The translations under genes and the position numbers were made by a program. The notes below the pieces were generated by a model. That model did not search any database, had not been told where the DNA came from, and saw only the letters and a list, made by a program, of their open reading frames with translations. A stretch of 64,000 bases of DNA from Silene conica (lineage: Eukaryota; Streptophyta; Magnoliopsida; Caryophyllales; Caryophyllaceae), in contig CM055315.2 of the NCBI GenBank assembly GCA_029255685.2, positions 70,957,681-71,021,680 on the forward strand, read 5' to 3'. This document shows, one piece after another, positions 1-8,999 of this stretch. How positions within the stretch are numbered: the first letter of the stretch is position 1; each line of letters starts with the position of its first letter.

Positions 1-78
1 TTAATAATCATATTAAAATAAAAAATTTAACATTTTTTTAATTTATATTAATAGTTTCTATTTTATTGGATTATAGGT

Positions 79-975
79 CAATCATATGAAGAATTCACTA
101 CGTACAGAGAAAGTCCTGAGTTCAAGCAAGCGTCGGCCCGGAACAAGCGAACAAGAGGGGTGAAGATAATCCCGAAGCGGAAGTTGAGGCTACTCATTAT
201 GGTGGGTCTCAGTCATTCCATGATCGGGTAGTAATAAGTGTAAGTATTTACTCTTGTAATTTAATTTATTACTTTTATCTTGAAGTATATATTTAGTTTT
301 AAATTTTAATTAACTGACTAACACTTCATGAATTTTTTTTTATAGGCAAAGAAAAATAATGGCAAACTACAATCGGTTGTAGATCTCTTCCTTGAGACAC
401 ATGCCAAAAAGGAAGGAAAGGGTTCGTCTTCGCAAATTCAAGAGATCGCAAATTATATGTAAGTGTTATTGTATAAAATTTTTAAAAAATGATTTATAAT
501 CAATTAAGCTAAATATCGAAGATGATGTATTTATATGTAAGTGTTATTGTATAGTATATTATTAATAATGTTTCATTTTTTGTAGGAATCATTTCTTGAA
601 CGAAAGAGGAAGAACTCTGACATCTCCGACAATCAGCTTTGGTATGAACTAGTAGATGGTTTTCATAAAGGAGGAGTCTACGGGGCCGGTTCAGCGAAAG
701 AGCTTTTTTATGATCCACCGGTAAGAAGAGGGTCCTCCTCCCAGCACCAACCTTATGTTCCTGGTTTGGTAAGTCACCTCCAAATGCAACTAGCTGAGAA
801 GGATAGAAGGGACGCCGAAAGAGATGAAGAAATGAGAAGAATGAAAGAAGAGATGGATAAGATGCTTATTTTGCAAATTGTAACAGTGGTTGGCGTCCAC
901 ATGATAGGGATCCAAGAGATCCGGATTATGGAGGTGGGAGTGGGGCGAGAGCATCTTTTCCGGTGTCTTAGCTAG
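79..975 (+). CDS. En/Spm-type transposon protein, C-terminal exons (Transposase_24/Ptta-like), partial
   Basis: Three exon-like stretches are visible, about 79-239, 346-458 and 586-975, separated by short AT-rich introns with donor GTAAGT-like and acceptor TAG sites. The first contains SPEFKQASARNKRTRG followed by a GGSQSFHDR-like segment. The second contains VVDLFLETHAKKEGKG. The third holds a GGVYGAGS segment and a charged coiled-coil tail (QLAEKDRRDAERDEEMRRM). This combination is typical of the C-terminal half of plant Ptta/En/Spm transposon proteins, which are thought to bind element ends. The first exon appears to carry a one-base frame change near 165. Since the rest of the gene lies off the left edge, start and full length are unknown. 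I would not exclude that it is decayed. Confidence 0.6.
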
Positions 976-1194
976 TGTTTTTTTTTTTAGTGTTAGATGC
1001 GTCGGATAATTTTTAGTTTCGTTAGACAAGCACTAGAATTTGGTACTTTGTAATCCGAAACAATTTTATTTATTTAAGTTTCAGATGTTTGGCATCATTT
1101 GGGTTGTGCGCTGCTTTTGTTGGTTTTGCTTGCAAGTTTATAAGTAATAGCTACGGATTTGGCTAGGACAAAACAGGATTTTACGGCCAAAGAC

Positions 1195-1545
1195 ATGTAC
1201 AATTAGCGACCGAACATGTAAAATTGGCGACCATTATCGGTCGCTAACCTTCTGTTTTTTTTCATTAGGACCAAATAGCGACTGATAGTGGTCGCTAAAT
1301 TAGCGACCGACAACAGTAGCTAAATTAGCGACTGAAATCAGTCGCTAAATTAGCGACTGATGCTGGTCGCTAATTTAGCGACCATCATTGGTCGCCCTTC
1401 TTATTTTTTTCAGTCGCTAAATTTGGCGACCAACATCGGTCGCTAAAAGCGACCATGCCTTGCGACTAAGGGCAGACGACTGGTATTGGTCGCTAAAATA
1501 GGAAGGGCAACTGAAAACGGTCGCTATTTTCAATCGCAAATGAAA
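1195..1545. repeat. CACTA subterminal repeat field (AGCGACC/GGTCGCT)
   Basis: More than fifteen copies of a short motif, AGCGACC or its complement GGTCGCT, occur in both orientations, often as small palindromes with the two halves facing each other. Such fields are the binding sites of the element-encoded TNPA-type protein in known CACTA elements. The block stops just inside the terminus at 1560. Confidence 0.85.
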
Positions 1546-1560
1546 GTATCTGTTGTAGTG

Positions 1561-2538
1561 CATATTAGTGGTTCGTTATCATTGTTATGGATTTTGTTGT
1601 TGGCCAGTTGAATATACTTATGTATAGAGTGTCACATGCTAGGATGGTGTCCTAGAGTCTTATTAAGGAACCGGTGTTGTATCCGTGTGTCAATAGGGAC
1701 GTAGCTAGCTTTGGTGTTGTATCCAAGGGTACTCATGTGTTGTATCATGAGTTTTGGACGCGGTGTTGTATCCGTGTGTCAGTCGGAACTTAGCTAGACT
1801 TGGTGTTGTATCCAAGGGTATTCATGTGTGGTATCATGAGTCTTAGACATGGTGTTGTATCCGTGTGTCAATGTTTAGATAACTATGTTCTCTCTTGTAT
1901 GGTGATTCTATAAATTACGCACGGCGAGATGGAAACTGTTATAGTTGATGGAGCTGGATTCATGCCTGTTACCTGGATTCACATGATAGCATAGTATGAG
2001 TCGGTCTAGAACTCACATGCTAGGTTATATATGGTTCTTTCGTTGTTTAATCACATGATAGACATATTGGTTTGGTACTTGTGTGCCTCGACTATGTGTT
2101 GATCATATACATTTTCTTATGTTGTTCATGTTATATTAATATGACATTTCGTGGCTGGGAGAACTCGGAGTTACTCTGCACTGACTGTGGCATTCGTGTT
2201 TGTTTAAAATGCGAATGACAGGTTTGTGAAGCATATGTTGGGTACATGACGAGCTAGCGAGCGGATGACAACCTTGAGACCTTTATACGGTTTCCACTTT
2301 GTAGAGACTTGATACATTAGTTATACACTTGCTTATTTAGGGACATATGTCTCCCTTACCTTTTGGTTGTATTTATTTTGGACCTTGCATGTTTGATACC
2401 TTCACTTGGATATCTTTATAACAGGTTCAGGTTTTGAAAACCTCGTATTTTCCTCCAAATGAACTTATTACAATCATATCTTTGCAGTTTTTACTTAGAA
2501 TTTTATGTTTACTCTTCGCTAAATATGGGGGTGTAACA
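1561..2538. repeat. Unclassified LTR-like dispersed repeat ending GGGGGTGTAACA
   Basis: No coding capacity is seen. The segment shares phrases with 61430-61870, notably TGGCTGGGAGAAC, GAGTTACTC and an AGCGAGCG motif in the same order, so the two are copies of one repeat family. It ends at about 2538 with GGGGGTGTAACA, which resembles the 3' end of many plant gypsy LTRs, and no primer-binding site follows. A solo LTR is therefore the best guess, but its start is not defined because the CACTA terminus abuts it. It contains the 89-bp tandem array listed separately. Confidence 0.4.
1673..1870. repeat. 89-bp tandem repeat, two full units plus part
   Basis: The phrase GGTGTTGTATCCGTGTGTCA recurs at 1673, 1762 and 1851, a period of 89 bp. 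Each unit has a second half-similar phrase (TGGTGTTGTATCCAAGGGTA), so the 89-mer may itself be an old duplication of a roughly 45-bp unit. Confidence 0.85.
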
Positions 2539-2664
2539 TGACAAGTAAAACAAGATAAAGTGAACGACTAGATAACACATGAAAAACTCACAAAAAGGGT
2601 TATACAACCAGATGTATAAGAACATCATACAAGCATTATGCATTTAATTGAGCTTATGTATATA

Positions 2665-3070
2665 TTTGTTGAGCATTTAAACTATTTTGAGTTAAATTTT
2701 AATTTTTTAAATTAAAATTAAAATATAGTTAAAATTATATATATTGGGTTTTATTTGTATAATAATTTTCTAAGCTTAATGTTTTGTAGAAGGGTTCATA
2801 AACTTTACTCTATATCTCATATTCTTTCCAATAAAGCTCAAAATTTCTATTAAAAAACTCAAAATATTTGTTGATTCTTTTAAACTATTTTGAGTTATAT
2901 TTTAATTTTTTATATTAAAATTAAAATATAGGTAAAATTATATGTATTGAGTTTTATTTCTATAATAATTTTCTAAGCTCAATGTTTTGTAGGAGGGTTC
3001 ATAAACTTTACTCTATAGCTCATATTCTTTGCAATAAAGCTCAAAATTTCTATTAAAAAGCTCAAAGTAT
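2665..3070. repeat. Tandem duplication of a ~202-bp AT-rich unit
   Basis: Copy one (about 2665-2866) and copy two (about 2867-3070) align almost throughout, starting TTTGTTGA and ending with CTCAAAATAT or CTCAAAGTAT. There are only scattered substitutions. No open reading frame or terminal inverted repeat is visible. Confidence 0.8.
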
Positions 3071-3128
3071 GTACAGTTAATTATATACATCTGGTGGAAT
3101 AATTCACCCATTAAACTTTCTCACTTAA

Positions 3129-3306
3129 AAAGTACAATAAGTCTCCTTGTGACGGGTCGAATAACATCCACCTGGGTAGATAAAACAAAAGCAAATGTGC
3201 ATAGGTGATCACAAAGGTTTGTCCTTATCTTCCCAAATAAATTTTATTTGACTCGTTACAAGCTTGTGACGGATACTACCCGTTATAAATGAGAATTTGT
3301 GTAAAA
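3129..3306. mobile_element. MITE-like element, copy 1
   Basis: Imperfect terminal inverted repeats are seen: left TCTCCTTGTGACGGGTCG, right reading inward TCTCATTTATAACGGGTAG. A small internal hairpin (CGTTACAAGCTTGTGACG) lies near the right end. A second, left-truncated copy occurs at about 55605-55730. The exact ends and target duplication are uncertain. There is no coding capacity. Confidence 0.45.
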
Positions 3307-3354
3307 AGTAAACAATTGAGTGAGACAAAAAAAATGGTAAACAAATAACTTAAA

Positions 3355-4217
3355 GAGAAAATTGTTGATTACAGCCTTATAAAAACCACTTTTTAAAAAT
3401 TACAGCCTTATTAAATATTTTTTGAAACTTACAACCACAATATTAGTTTTCTTTAAAAATTGCCTCAAAACCATGTTTCCGGCCAATTTTGTCAAAAAAT
3501 GACCGATATGCCCTTATCTATATTGATGCCTATTACTATTACCATTTCTTGTCGACCTTTGATTTACCTTATCTATTTACCCCAAAACCCTTTCCTTTTT
3601 CTCTTTTCCCACATTTCCCCCAAATTTCCCCTAATCTTACCCTAATTTTGCAGTATATTACATCATTCTATTGTCAATAAACGCAATCTGATCATGAGCA
3701 AAAGAATCGTGCCCTCATCTGATGGTTCTAAGGCAAAGGGTAAGTATATTTACATTAGTTTCTCTTAAATTGAAGAACCCTAGTTTTTTGAATTTGGGGA
3801 AAATTTATGAGCTTAATTTTAACAGAAATTAGACATACTCCAATGTAGAATTAGGATAAAATTTGAAAAAAAGGGGTGAATTAGTGAAATTGTTGAACAA
3901 ATGAAGAGTTAGAAAAAAGACTAAGAAAAGAGAATTTGTTGAACAAATGAAAATATGATGGTGGGTAATCTGATTTAGAGATGAAAGTTGAAGAGTATAG
4001 AGAATATAAGGGGTGAAGGGGTGAGGGTATTTTAGTCTTAAAAATTCAACCTAAGTCACGAAAAATCCATTTTGGCATTGGTTTTCTGTCGGATGTAATG
4101 TTTTGACTGTAAGTTTTGATCAGAACTAATATTATGGCTGTAAGTTTCGAAAAAAAATTAATAAGGCTGTAAGTTTCAAAAAGTGGTTTTTATAAGCCTG
4201 TAATCAACAATTTTCTC
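3355..4217. mobile_element. Mutator-like non-autonomous element (863 bp) with 9-bp target duplication
   Basis: The element is bounded by long terminal inverted repeats of about 80 bp that share the phrases GAGAAAATTGTTGATTACAG and AAACCACTTTTT. It is flanked on both sides by the perfect 9-bp duplication TAACTTAAA (3346-3354 and 4218-4226). Long inverted repeats plus a 9-bp duplication are diagnostic of the Mutator superfamily. It encodes no transposase. An exon-like stretch inside begins ATGAGCAAAAGAATCGTGCC (3694) and runs into a GT donor at about 3738, so it may have picked up a host fragment (Pack-MULE), but this is too short to identify. Confidence 0.85.
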
Positions 4218-4256
4218 TAACTTAAACAAGAAAAGTACTGCAAATTAAGAGTTGAC

Positions 4257-4348
4257 TTAGAGACTCCGTGTTATTAAGAACATAATTGTACTTTGTATTA
4301 ACGAGGTTAAAGACTCCGTGTTATTAAGAACATAATTGTACTTTGTAT
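4257..4348. repeat. Short direct duplication (~49 bp) beside the LINE insertion site
   Basis: The phrase AGACTCCGTGTTATTAAGAA followed by CATAATTGTACTTTGTAT occurs twice in a row (about 4260 and 4309). The second copy forms the left target duplication of the LINE, so this small duplication sits exactly at the integration point. Confidence 0.75.
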
Positions 4349-5285
4349 GGGTTTTTTTATGGGATAACAACCCGGAGTATTGTCGTGCTCCTCTTGTAGC
4401 GTGGGAAACAATTTGTGCTCCCAAGAAGGAGGGTGGACTGGGCATTCGTAATTTGGAATGGGTTAATATAGCTATGGTGGGAAGACTTGTGAATTGGATA
4501 ATGGTTAATAAGGACTCCTTATGGGTGACTTGGGTGCGTACAAATTTTATTAAAAATCAAGACTGGCTGCAATATAGTCCTTCTGCCTATTCGAGTTGGT
4601 CTTGACGACGCATTTGTAAGGTAAAAGACCGTCTGGCAGCTGGTTTTAACAATGACGAATGGATTGGTAGCCCTCATGGCTACTCTGTTTCAGGGTGTTA
4701 TGATTGGATGAGAGGGCAGAGGGCGGCTATTGCGTGGTCTTCAGTTGTGTGGAATGGATTGGGGGTGCCTAAACATCAATTCTTTGGGTGGTTGTATATG
4801 CATGGTGCCTTGCGTACTAATACTAAACTTATTGGTTTTGGTATTGATTTGCCCCATGAGTGTTACCTTTGTGGGCTGGAAAATGAAACAATTGAGCATC
4901 TTTTCTTTGGATGCCATTATAGTAGTAAGGTACTTGAGTGTCTGCAAGTGTTAGCCGGTTGGAGGTGCCTGTGAATCAACCTATTCAATGGTGCTGGACA
5001 TGTCAAGATAATACTCTACAATTTGAGGTTTTTGCTGCGGTTCTTTTGAGTTCTCTTTACCATATTTGGCAACAGCGGAATCAGAGCAAGCATGAGCATC
5101 TCGTTCATCTGCCTCGGAAGGTTGCTGCTGCCATTTTGGATGATGTCCGTATTTGGATCAGGCGACAGGATGAATCTAAATTCCATAGAGTTGATTTAGA
5201 TTGGCTTAAGCTTCATAATCTCTTGTAATTGAACTAGCTATTGCTTGCTTGTTTTTGATATATGTTTTACCTTTTACCAAAAAAA
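4349..5285 (+). mobile_element. 5'-truncated L1-type LINE fragment (C-terminal zinc-binding RT region)
   Basis: The reading frame encodes the C-terminal part of a plant L1 ORF2: a VFLWDNNPEYCRAPLVAWE start, an APKKEGGLGIRNL motif, and then the reverse-transcriptase zinc-binding domain (zf-RVT) with W-x-VPKHQFFGWL and CYLCG..ET..HLFFGC. There is one in-frame stop at about 4603 and a frame change near 4970. The end at 5228 is followed by a short 3' UTR and an A tract. A perfect 14-bp target duplication, ATTGTACTTTGTAT, flanks it (4335-4348 and 5286-5299), as expected of target-primed reverse transcription. It is a dead-on-arrival copy. Confidence 0.88.
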
Positions 5286-5299
5286 ATTGTACTTTGTAT

Positions 5300-6010
5300 T
5301 AACGAGGTGACTTTAACTTGACGTAGAATCATAAGATTCTATAAATAAACTACAAATAAAAATCATAATTACAATTGTTTAGGTAAAGTTTATGTTTTCG
5401 TTGATTTTGAAAAAAGTAAGCAAAGTTTACTGAAAAACGTAATTATTTGCGGATTATAGACATGCCTCGCTATTTTTGGCAAAAGTTCCCTAAGAAATTG
5501 CGATGATGGGCAACATGCATGTTAATACGAGTATAATTCTAGCATCTCATTATGTTGGCCTTGGCCTGACCCTCATAGTTCAATCAAATTTAACCAATAT
5601 TTTTTTTGGTTTAAATCGGTTCCACCGTGATAACAATGTATAACGCTCGCTGCGGGTGTTTTCACGAGAAGGTAAACAGTTGACCAAAGTTTTGCTCAAT
5701 TCCAATGGTACGGATCAAACCCTTGACCTCATCGGGGTGAGCAACCACCCCACCAAACACATTTAGTTGAATCCTTGCATATGCTTTCCCCCTCACCTCT
5801 CTCATAGGTATTTTGTAAAAGAAACGGTGATTATTTATTTAGAACCAATATTATGAACACATACAACCTCAAATACATCTAAATTTGGGGGTCTCAATCC
5901 ATTATTATTAGATAAAAACGTTGGAAAATGAATCATGATAATTTAAATCACAGAAAGTATCCAACAAAAAATAGTCCATAACATTAATTAAAAATGAATA
6001 AACAACCAAA
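5300..6010. other. Intergenic AT-rich spacer
   Basis: I see no supported gene or classifiable element here. It includes the 3' side of the EF-hand gene, with an AATAAA-type signal on the minus strand at about 5835-5841. Confidence 0.5.
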
Positions 6011-6361
6011 TTAATAAAAGAATTGAAGTTCTTGTTGAAGCAAATCCTCAGCTTGCTCCATCAATCTAGGACATGATCTAAACATTAAAACACAAAATTC
6101 CATCTGACTAATTGCACCATCACCATCATAATCACCTTCCTTAATCATATCTCTTAATTCTTTATCACTTAAATTTTGCAAACCCATATAAGCTGCATTC
6201 TTCTTCAAACTATCAAATGTTATTAACCCTTTGTCTTCATCCTTGAGTAAATCAAACCCTTTACATAATTCGCCGATAAACGCTTCCCCGCCTAGTTTTT
6301 CCTCCATTAATGGTAGATGATCCACGAATTCGCCATCTTCTTGCTTATTTACGGACGACAT
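6011..6361 (-). CDS. EF-hand calcium-binding protein, PBP1/KIC-like
   Basis: This single-exon gene encodes 116 residues. Residues 10-40 (FVDHLPLMEEKLGGEAFIGELCKGF) and 45-95 closely match the PINOID-binding protein 1 / KCBP-interacting (KIC) family of small plant calcium sensors. These carry one working EF-hand and regulate the PINOID kinase or a kinesin-like calmodulin-binding protein. The canonical EF-hand loop is residues 77-88 (DYDGDGAISQME) with acidic ligands at positions 1, 3, 5 and 12. A degenerate first hand lies near residues 41-52. Length fits the family (about 110-135). The start is supported by an in-frame stop three codons upstream and by a TATA box about 80 bp upstream. It is the only intact ordinary host gene I find. 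Which paralogue it is (PBP1 or KIC) cannot be decided by eye, though the IKEGD-FCVLMFR stretch favours PBP1. Confidence 0.92.
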   Translation of the reverse strand: MSSVNKQEDGEFVDHLPLMEEKLGGEAFIGELCKGFDLLKDEDKGLITFDSLKKNAAYMGLQNLSDKELRDMIKEGDYDGDGAISQMEFCVLMFRSCPRLMEQAEDLLQQELQFFY

Positions 6362-6431
6362 TCTACGTTAACAAATAATGTGTGAATTTTTGTAAGAATT
6401 TTGTGATATGAATTGTAAATATTGTTGAGGG

Positions 6432-6454
6432 GAATATATATATAAATAAATAGG
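6432..6454 (-). promoter_or_regulatory. TATA box of the EF-hand gene
   Basis: On the minus strand the sequence reads TATTTATTTATATATATATT, about 75-90 bp upstream of the start codon. An A/C-rich 5' leader follows, which is the normal arrangement for a short plant gene. The leader between it and the ATG has no upstream ATG that I can see. Confidence 0.6.
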
Positions 6455-6845
6455 TGCAAGTTTGTGAGGAAGGTAAGGGAAAAGGTGGGGACTTGCGGAG
6501 AAAGGGAAGTTCAGTCATGGAAGCAACTTCCCTAGTTTTGCAAAGTCGGCCAATTTCATGTAACTGCCACTTAATTTCCCGGAACCTCACTTCAGGCTAT
6601 TATTGTCTTTTTATTCAAGACAATTTAATGTTTATGAAGTTTCGTTTTTTGGTAAGGGTTTCTTACAAGTTACCACCGCTGTAATTTATAAGTTAGAACA
6701 AAGGGTGGAAAGCACATCACCTTCAAAATAAATATTACCCTCCTATTTTCTCTAACATTCCGTTTTTCTTAAGACGGAGGTACCCGTCGTAAGTGGCATA
6801 TTGTGCGGAAATGGTAAATGTTTAGGTAAAATTGTACAGGATTAA
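6455..6845. other. Upstream region of the EF-hand gene
   Basis: No coding or element structure is supported. It contains a short palindromic phrase near 6770 (TTAAGACGGAGGTACCCGTC) that could be the edge of a small MITE. This stretch separates the host gene from the nested retrotransposon block. Confidence 0.4.
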
Positions 6846-7287
6846 TGTTTGAGATGATGGTCAAAGAGGCAACCAATGTCAACGCATACGAAAATAAAAA
6901 CAGAGTAAAAAGATTCACGCAAGAGATTTTTGGTGACACGGAAAAACCTTAATGAGGGAAACAACCGCGGAGGGAACGGAATTCCACCAACTTTGCACTA
7001 ATATCGAGGTAAAAAATGATCACACGATTACAAGGGAAGTTTTAGTATGTTTCGTATGCTCTGTATACTCTGAATGCCTATATCAGGTTGCAGGTCTTGG
7101 CTTTTATAGCTGCTGAATCTTGGTTAACTTTTGTCCTGGTCCTGCTCCTCGAATATATGAGGGACATTGAGGAAGAATAAGAGAGAGGATTTTTAGCTTC
7201 TTTGACCTAGCGGCACTGCTGCTCTCTTGGTGGACTGCTTCCTCATGTTGGCCCAATAGTCTAAGGTGCCGCCTTTTGGACTAAACA
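6846..7287 (-). repeat. Probable 3' LTR of Tat-B
   Basis: The segment starts TGTTTGA and ends CTAAACA, so read on the minus strand it begins TGTTTAG and ends in CA. It is directly preceded on that strand by GGAGGAAAT, a plausible polypurine tract. The matching 5' LTR is not in the window, so the call rests on position and end sequence only. Confidence 0.45.
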
Positions 7288-7583
7288 ATTTCCTCCAAAC
7301 TTCTGCTCAATAATAGTTATTGGGCTGGAATTTCTCAGCTCCTGGCGTTATGAGGAGTGGCTCGTGGTCTTCCCCAGGTTTATACAGCGCACGTGGGTTG
7401 GTTCCCCACGTTCCCCACTTTCCCCAACTGCCTCTTAATTACATCTGTCTGTTCAACTGCCCTTATGTCCCTCTATTTAACTCCTTATTTTACCTTTTTC
7501 ACTTTTTCACTCTTTACTGTTTTAACTTCTTGTTTTTCACCGCATCTTCCAATTTTACTGTTTCTCTCTTTTTCTTTCAAATC

Positions 7584-7915
7584 ATGTCTTCGTCAACCCC
7601 CGTTACTGCTCCCGCTACTACTGCAGATTCTTCTTCGTCTTCCCCCATTTCCGGGGGGAAGCTTCGATCGCTTTCCCTCGCAAGGGCTTTTCTCACCCAA
7701 GCACCTGTGCGACTCCCCCTTTACTGAGGCTCATCTTTCTCTTATTAGGCTGCGCTTTGGATTTCATGAGGAATGCTGACTTCAAAAGGGAAGGGTGGAC
7801 TTGTTTATACGAGTATCCCTTTCGCTTGGGATTGAGGTTTCCCTTTCCAAGTTTAATTGTAGATTTCTTAAAGTTGACCAAGATTGCAGTCTGTCAGGTG
7901 GCTCCGCACGCCTGA
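7584..7915 (+). pseudogene. Tat-B antisense extra ORF, N-terminal part (Transposase_28-type domain), fossil
   Basis: An ATG at 7584 follows a TATA-like CTATTTAA at about 7473 and a pyrimidine-rich leader. The first residues are a Ser/Thr/Pro-rich lead (MSSSTPVTAPATT). They are followed, in broken form, by YEYPFRLGLRFPFPSLIVDF and a LTKIAVCQ-like segment, the hallmark of the Pfam domain called putative gypsy-type transposon (Transposase_28). Known plant Tat-lineage elements carry this protein in antisense between integrase and the 3' LTR. The sequence is cut off in mid-domain by the LTR remnant at 7916. It is broken and not expected to be functional. Confidence 0.65.
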
Positions 7916-8423
7916 TGATACGTGCATTTTGTATACACATTTGAGCATCTTATGGCAAACATTTCTAGGCATTCACGCATATTTTCTGCATTGTTTTGCG
8001 CCGAATTTGCTTCTTTGTGTCCTTCTTGTCATTTTGCAGGAAAGTACGCAAAAACCACGCCAATCTGTCAGAAGTGAGCTATTTTTAGAAGATGGAACTT
8101 GGACAAGGAGCCTACGAACTTGGAAGTGCAAACGTCAAAGGAAAAAGGCCTAAATCAGAGGAAAAACCGAGAACGGGAACAAAAAGGACACCATCGAGCA
8201 ACTTACAGCTGAGAAGCCTTCGATCGAGTGGCTATCAGAGCTCGATAGAAGAGATTTATAGAGAGAAGACACTCGATCGAAGGGATCACATCTGCAGGCA
8301 GTGGGATCGAAGGACTGAAGTCCTCAATCGAGGGTTTTGGAAGGCACATCTGCTCGATCGAGTGAAATGGGAGCTCGATCGAGCAAAACACTTATGGACT
8401 TCGGAATCCGCATTTTGTTTTTA
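7916..8423 (+). repeat. LTR remnant starting TGATACGTGC, with CTCGATCGAG motif array
   Basis: The first bases match the start of the Athila LTR at 31744 (TGATACGTGC), and the general layout is similar, so this is probably the 5' part of an LTR from a related gypsy family. Its far part is missing: CACTA-1 begins at 8424. From 8192 to 8383 it carries eight copies of an ATCGA-centred palindromic motif (best CTCGATCGAG). Core positions are 8192, 8222, 8244, 8275, 8305, 8326, 8356 and 8377, giving steps of 30, 22, 31, 30, 21, 30 and 21 bp. Confidence 0.6.
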
Positions 8424-8439
8424 CACTACAAAATATTAA

Positions 8440-8650
8440 CGTATTTGCGACGGACAGGTCCGTCGCAAATCAGGGGAATTCCGTTGCAGACACTGTCTGT
8501 CGCGTTTTTTTTGTCGCAAAATGAATTTTTGCGACGGATTTGTCCGTCGCAAAATGTTGCGACGAATTGTTCAAGTTTTCCGACAGATTTTCCGTCGCAA
8601 ATATTGACTGGCTTTGACCAAAATGTCAAAGTCAGTCAATATTTGCGACG
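8440..8650. repeat. CACTA-1 subterminal repeats (GCGACGGA family)
   Basis: Copies of GCGACGGA and its complement TCCGTCGC face each other as imperfect palindromes, for example TTTGCGACGGACAGG with GTCCGTCGCAAA. The element-specific sequence differs from the other CACTA copies here. Confidence 0.8.
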
Positions 8651-8940
8651 GTATGCTGAAGCCAAACTGACTTAGTCTCATTTTTCATACAATACGGACA
8701 TGAATGCTTACCAGCAGTTGACCAACCAGATAACATGCCATATGCAGGAAATTCGTTGATCGTCCATAGGAGTGCGACTTTTAGATCAAAATTTTGCTTC
8801 ATTGAGAAGTCATAGGTTAAGTGCCCTGTGTCCCATAATTGTTCAACTCGTGAATTAAAGGCTGCAAATAGACTTCAAGGTTTTTCTTGGACTGTGGGGA
8901 CTGAGAATAAGTAATGTTAAGAACATAAAATGTCTTTTCA
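8651..8940 (-). repeat. Displaced duplicate of the TNP2 core segment at 10303-10590
   Basis: The two segments share long identical phrases beginning TATGCTGAAGCCAAACTGAC and ending AGTAATGTTAAGAACATAAA, with scattered substitutions. In this copy the segment is joined directly to the subterminal repeats, suggesting internal rearrangement or unequal repair within CACTA-1. Confidence 0.85.
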
Positions 8941-8999
8941 AACAACCTATATTCAGATAAGGGGAATTATTAATTTTTGAACAACTAATAAATTACGTT

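Larger units (their letters stand above)
1..1560 (+). mobile_element. CACTA (En/Spm-like) transposon, right end; left end outside the window
   Basis: The right terminus is exact: reading inward on the minus strand from 1560 the sequence begins CACTACAACAGATAC, a classic CACTA terminal inverted repeat. A dense field of short subterminal repeats lies just inside it (about 1195-1545). Upstream are exons of an En/Spm-type transposon protein (about 79-975). The left end and the first transposase gene are not in the window, so completeness and the 3-bp target duplication cannot be judged; the three bases after the terminus are CAT. This copy's subterminal motif (AGCGACC/GGTCGCT) differs from those of the three other CACTA elements in the window. 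Confidence 0.85.
6846..7915 (-). mobile_element. Tat-lineage gypsy element Tat-B, outer left part (fossil)
   Basis: This is one end of a minus-strand Ty3/gypsy element whose other half lies at about 53670-55615. From left to right it holds a probable 3' LTR (6846-7287), a pyrimidine tract that is a polypurine tract on the minus strand, and the N-terminal part of an antisense extra reading frame running on the plus strand. Order and orientation match the other half, which carries the C-terminal part of the extra frame (plus) and integrase (minus). It is broken and interrupted by about 45.7 kb of later insertions, so it is the oldest layer of the nest. Confidence 0.6.

Noticed and set aside
2522-2538. 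GGGGGTGTAACATGAC as polypurine tract plus LTR start
   Set aside because: The preceding sequence matches an LTR interior elsewhere in the window, so an LTR end is more likely, and no LTR-like sequence follows.
7320-7583. A protein-coding gene in the pyrimidine-rich stretch before the Tat-B antisense ATG
   Set aside because: The overlapping frames are low-complexity Phe/Leu/Pro/Ser and look like leader sequence.
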